Below are positions 63,226-64,000 of a stretch of 64,000 nt of DNA, piece by piece. The position numbers and the translations under genes are program-made. The stretch covers positions 1,591,501 to 1,655,500 of the forward strand of contig NZ_SAUH01000001.1 of NCBI RefSeq assembly GCF_004193175.1, given 5' to 3'. The stretch comes from Streptomyces sp. RFCAC02 (GTDB taxonomy: Bacteria > Actinomycetota > Actinomycetes > Streptomycetales > Streptomycetaceae). Within the stretch, counting starts at the first letter, position 1. Each line of letters opens with the position of its first letter. Under the pieces are notes generated by a model. That model made no database searches and was not told the DNA's origin. It saw only the letters and a list, made by a program, of their open reading frames with translations.

Positions 63226-64000
63226 TCAGCCGGCGGGGACGGCGGCCTCCGTGCTCGGGCCGGTGGGGGTGGTGGTGCGGGCGAGGATGTCGGCGACGGT
63301 CTGGGCGGTGCGGAGGGTCTCGAAGACGGGCTCCGTGCCGTCGCCGCCGCCCCTGGCTCCGTGAACGGCCGGCTCGGGCAGGCTGTTGTACTGGAACGGG
63401 GTGGAGAAGTAGTAGGCGCCGGTGTCGAGGACGGCGACGAGGTCGCCCGGTTCGAGGAGGGGCACCTCGCAGCCGTGGGCGAGGACGTCGCCGGCGAAGC
63501 AGCAGGGTCCCGCGATGTCCTGGGCGGTGGCGGGGCCGTCCTTCGCGGCGCCGGTCGCGTCGTGTGCGGTGACCCGCAGCGGCCAGGACGCGGGCGCGAA
63601 CACGGTGCGGGTGGCGACCTGCGCGCCGGCGTGGGTGATGGCGATGGGACGGCCGCCGGCGCTCTTCGTGTACTCGACGTAGGCGGCGATGAAGCCGTTC
63701 TTGGCGAGCAGGGACCGGCCGAACTCGGTCGTGATCGCGTAGCCGCCGGTGAAGAGGCCCGGCGCGTGGCGGCGGAGCTGCCCGACGTACTCGTCGTAGG
63801 TGGGGGTCACGGTGTCCCCGCCGAAGTTGACGGGCAGGCCGCCGCCGATGTCGATGCCGGTGACCTGCCGGCGGCCGGCCGTGGCGTTCACGGCGTCGGC
63901 GAACGCGACGGCCCGCGCGACCGCCTGGGCGATCAGCTCCAGCGGCACGCCCTGCGACCCGGCGTGGACGTGGACCTGGGTGAGGTAGGGGCGCTCGCGG
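63226..64000 (-). CDS. Fold-III PLP enzyme (amino-acid decarboxylase/racemase-like), C-terminal part
   Basis: The gene enters from the right edge; about 258 residues are visible. The motif HVHAGSQGVPLEL (just inside the edge), the phosphate-binding IDIGGGLPVNF, and the C-terminal PCCFAGDVLAHG with GAYYFSTPFQYNSLPEPAVH are those of ornithine/diaminopimelate-decarboxylase-fold enzymes. The active-site Lys near the N-terminus is outside the window. With D-aminoacylase and a permease downstream, a D-amino-acid decarboxylase, dehydratase or racemase is likely. The 104 bases to the permease start hold nothing recognisable. Confidence 0.82.
   Translation of the reverse strand, partial: RERPYLTQVHVHAGSQGVPLELIAQAVARAVAFADAVNATAGRRQVTGIDIGGGLPVNFGGDTVTPTYDEYVGQLRRHAPGLFTGGYAITTEFGRSLLAKNGFIAAYVEYTKSAGGRPIAITHAGAQVATRTVFAPASWPLRVTAHDATGAAKDGPATAQDIAGPCCFAGDVLAHGCEVPLLEPGDLVAVLDTGAYYFSTPFQYNSLPEPAVHGARGGGDGTEPVFETLRTAQTVADILARTTTPTGPSTEAAVPAG

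Overview
The window is high-GC actinobacterial DNA, most likely from Streptomyces or a close relative. The evidence is the base composition and codon use (G or C in nearly every third position), frequent GTG starts with strong GGAGG-type ribosome sites, many GTGA/ATGA stop-start overlaps, the family content (DUF574 methyltransferase, DUF4178/DUF4247/DUF350, ROK and LacI regulators, SpoIIE phosphatase), and a housekeeping set (glyS, znuA-znuC-znuB-zur, uppS, recO, leuA, era, ybeY, phoH) whose order I remember from Streptomyces chromosomes. No rRNA, tRNA, CRISPR array, prophage or transposase gene was seen.

Layout. 0-6.1 kb: tail of a LacI regulator, then a sugar ABC importer with a GH3 glycosidase, matching the Streptomyces bxlR-bxlEFGA xylobiose operon, with a 16-bp palindrome just after a candidate promoter. 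6.2-11.5 kb: a short-chain dehydrogenase, a DUF4328 membrane protein, and a compact four-gene operon (DUF4178, DUF4247 lipoprotein, DUF350, membrane-bound aminopropyltransferase). 11.8-14.5 kb: ROK regulator divergent from a GH63-type hydrolase. 14.6-20.1 kb: dusB, a hypothetical protein, a LysR/TDT-transporter divergent pair and a small Tat-signal protein. 20.3-25.1 kb: glyS and the zinc uptake block with its repressor. 25.2-29.5 kb: an accessory-looking block with two SAM methyltransferases, a 22-residue peptide gene, a reductase-deaminase fusion with reversed domain order and a lone ABC ATPase. 29.5-31.2 kb: uppS and a frameshifted recO. 31.3-38 kb: SpoIIE phosphatase, DoxX/LysR pair, and an MMPL-kinase-response regulator operon. 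38.2-40.9 kb: leucine leader peptide, leuA and a TerB-like protein. 41-47 kb: small redox and regulatory units (MarR/AhpD, VOC, coupled LysR-AraC against MFS-SIP). 47-53.2 kb: the phoH-ybeY-CBS/CorC and CDA-like-era runs. 53.4-58.4 kb: PfkB kinase divergent from a GH4 glycosidase, MFS plus nitroreductase divergent from a MarR regulator. 58.5-64 kb: RNase Z, a 169-bp MITE, a HIT protein, and a D-aminoacylase/permease/PLP-enzyme operon cut by the window end.

How the genes work together. Sugar scavenging is a recurring theme: xylobiose uptake and hydrolysis, the ROK/GH63 pair, the PfkB/GH4 pair. Metal control is represented by Zur and its uptake system, with two Zur-box-like sequences over the znuA promoter. 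Small redox enzymes lie next to MarR regulators with clear operator symmetry. Core translation and RNA enzymes (glyS, dusB, era, ybeY, phoH, rnz) are spread through the window.

The most unusual item is the 22-codon gene at 26845-26913 (minus). It has an ideal ribosome site, an internal duplication whose copies differ only at synonymous positions, and a 17-bp terminator hairpin just downstream. I do not recognise the peptide. Other points worth checking are the recO frameshift, the MITE abutting a stop codon, and the reversed RibD-like fusion.
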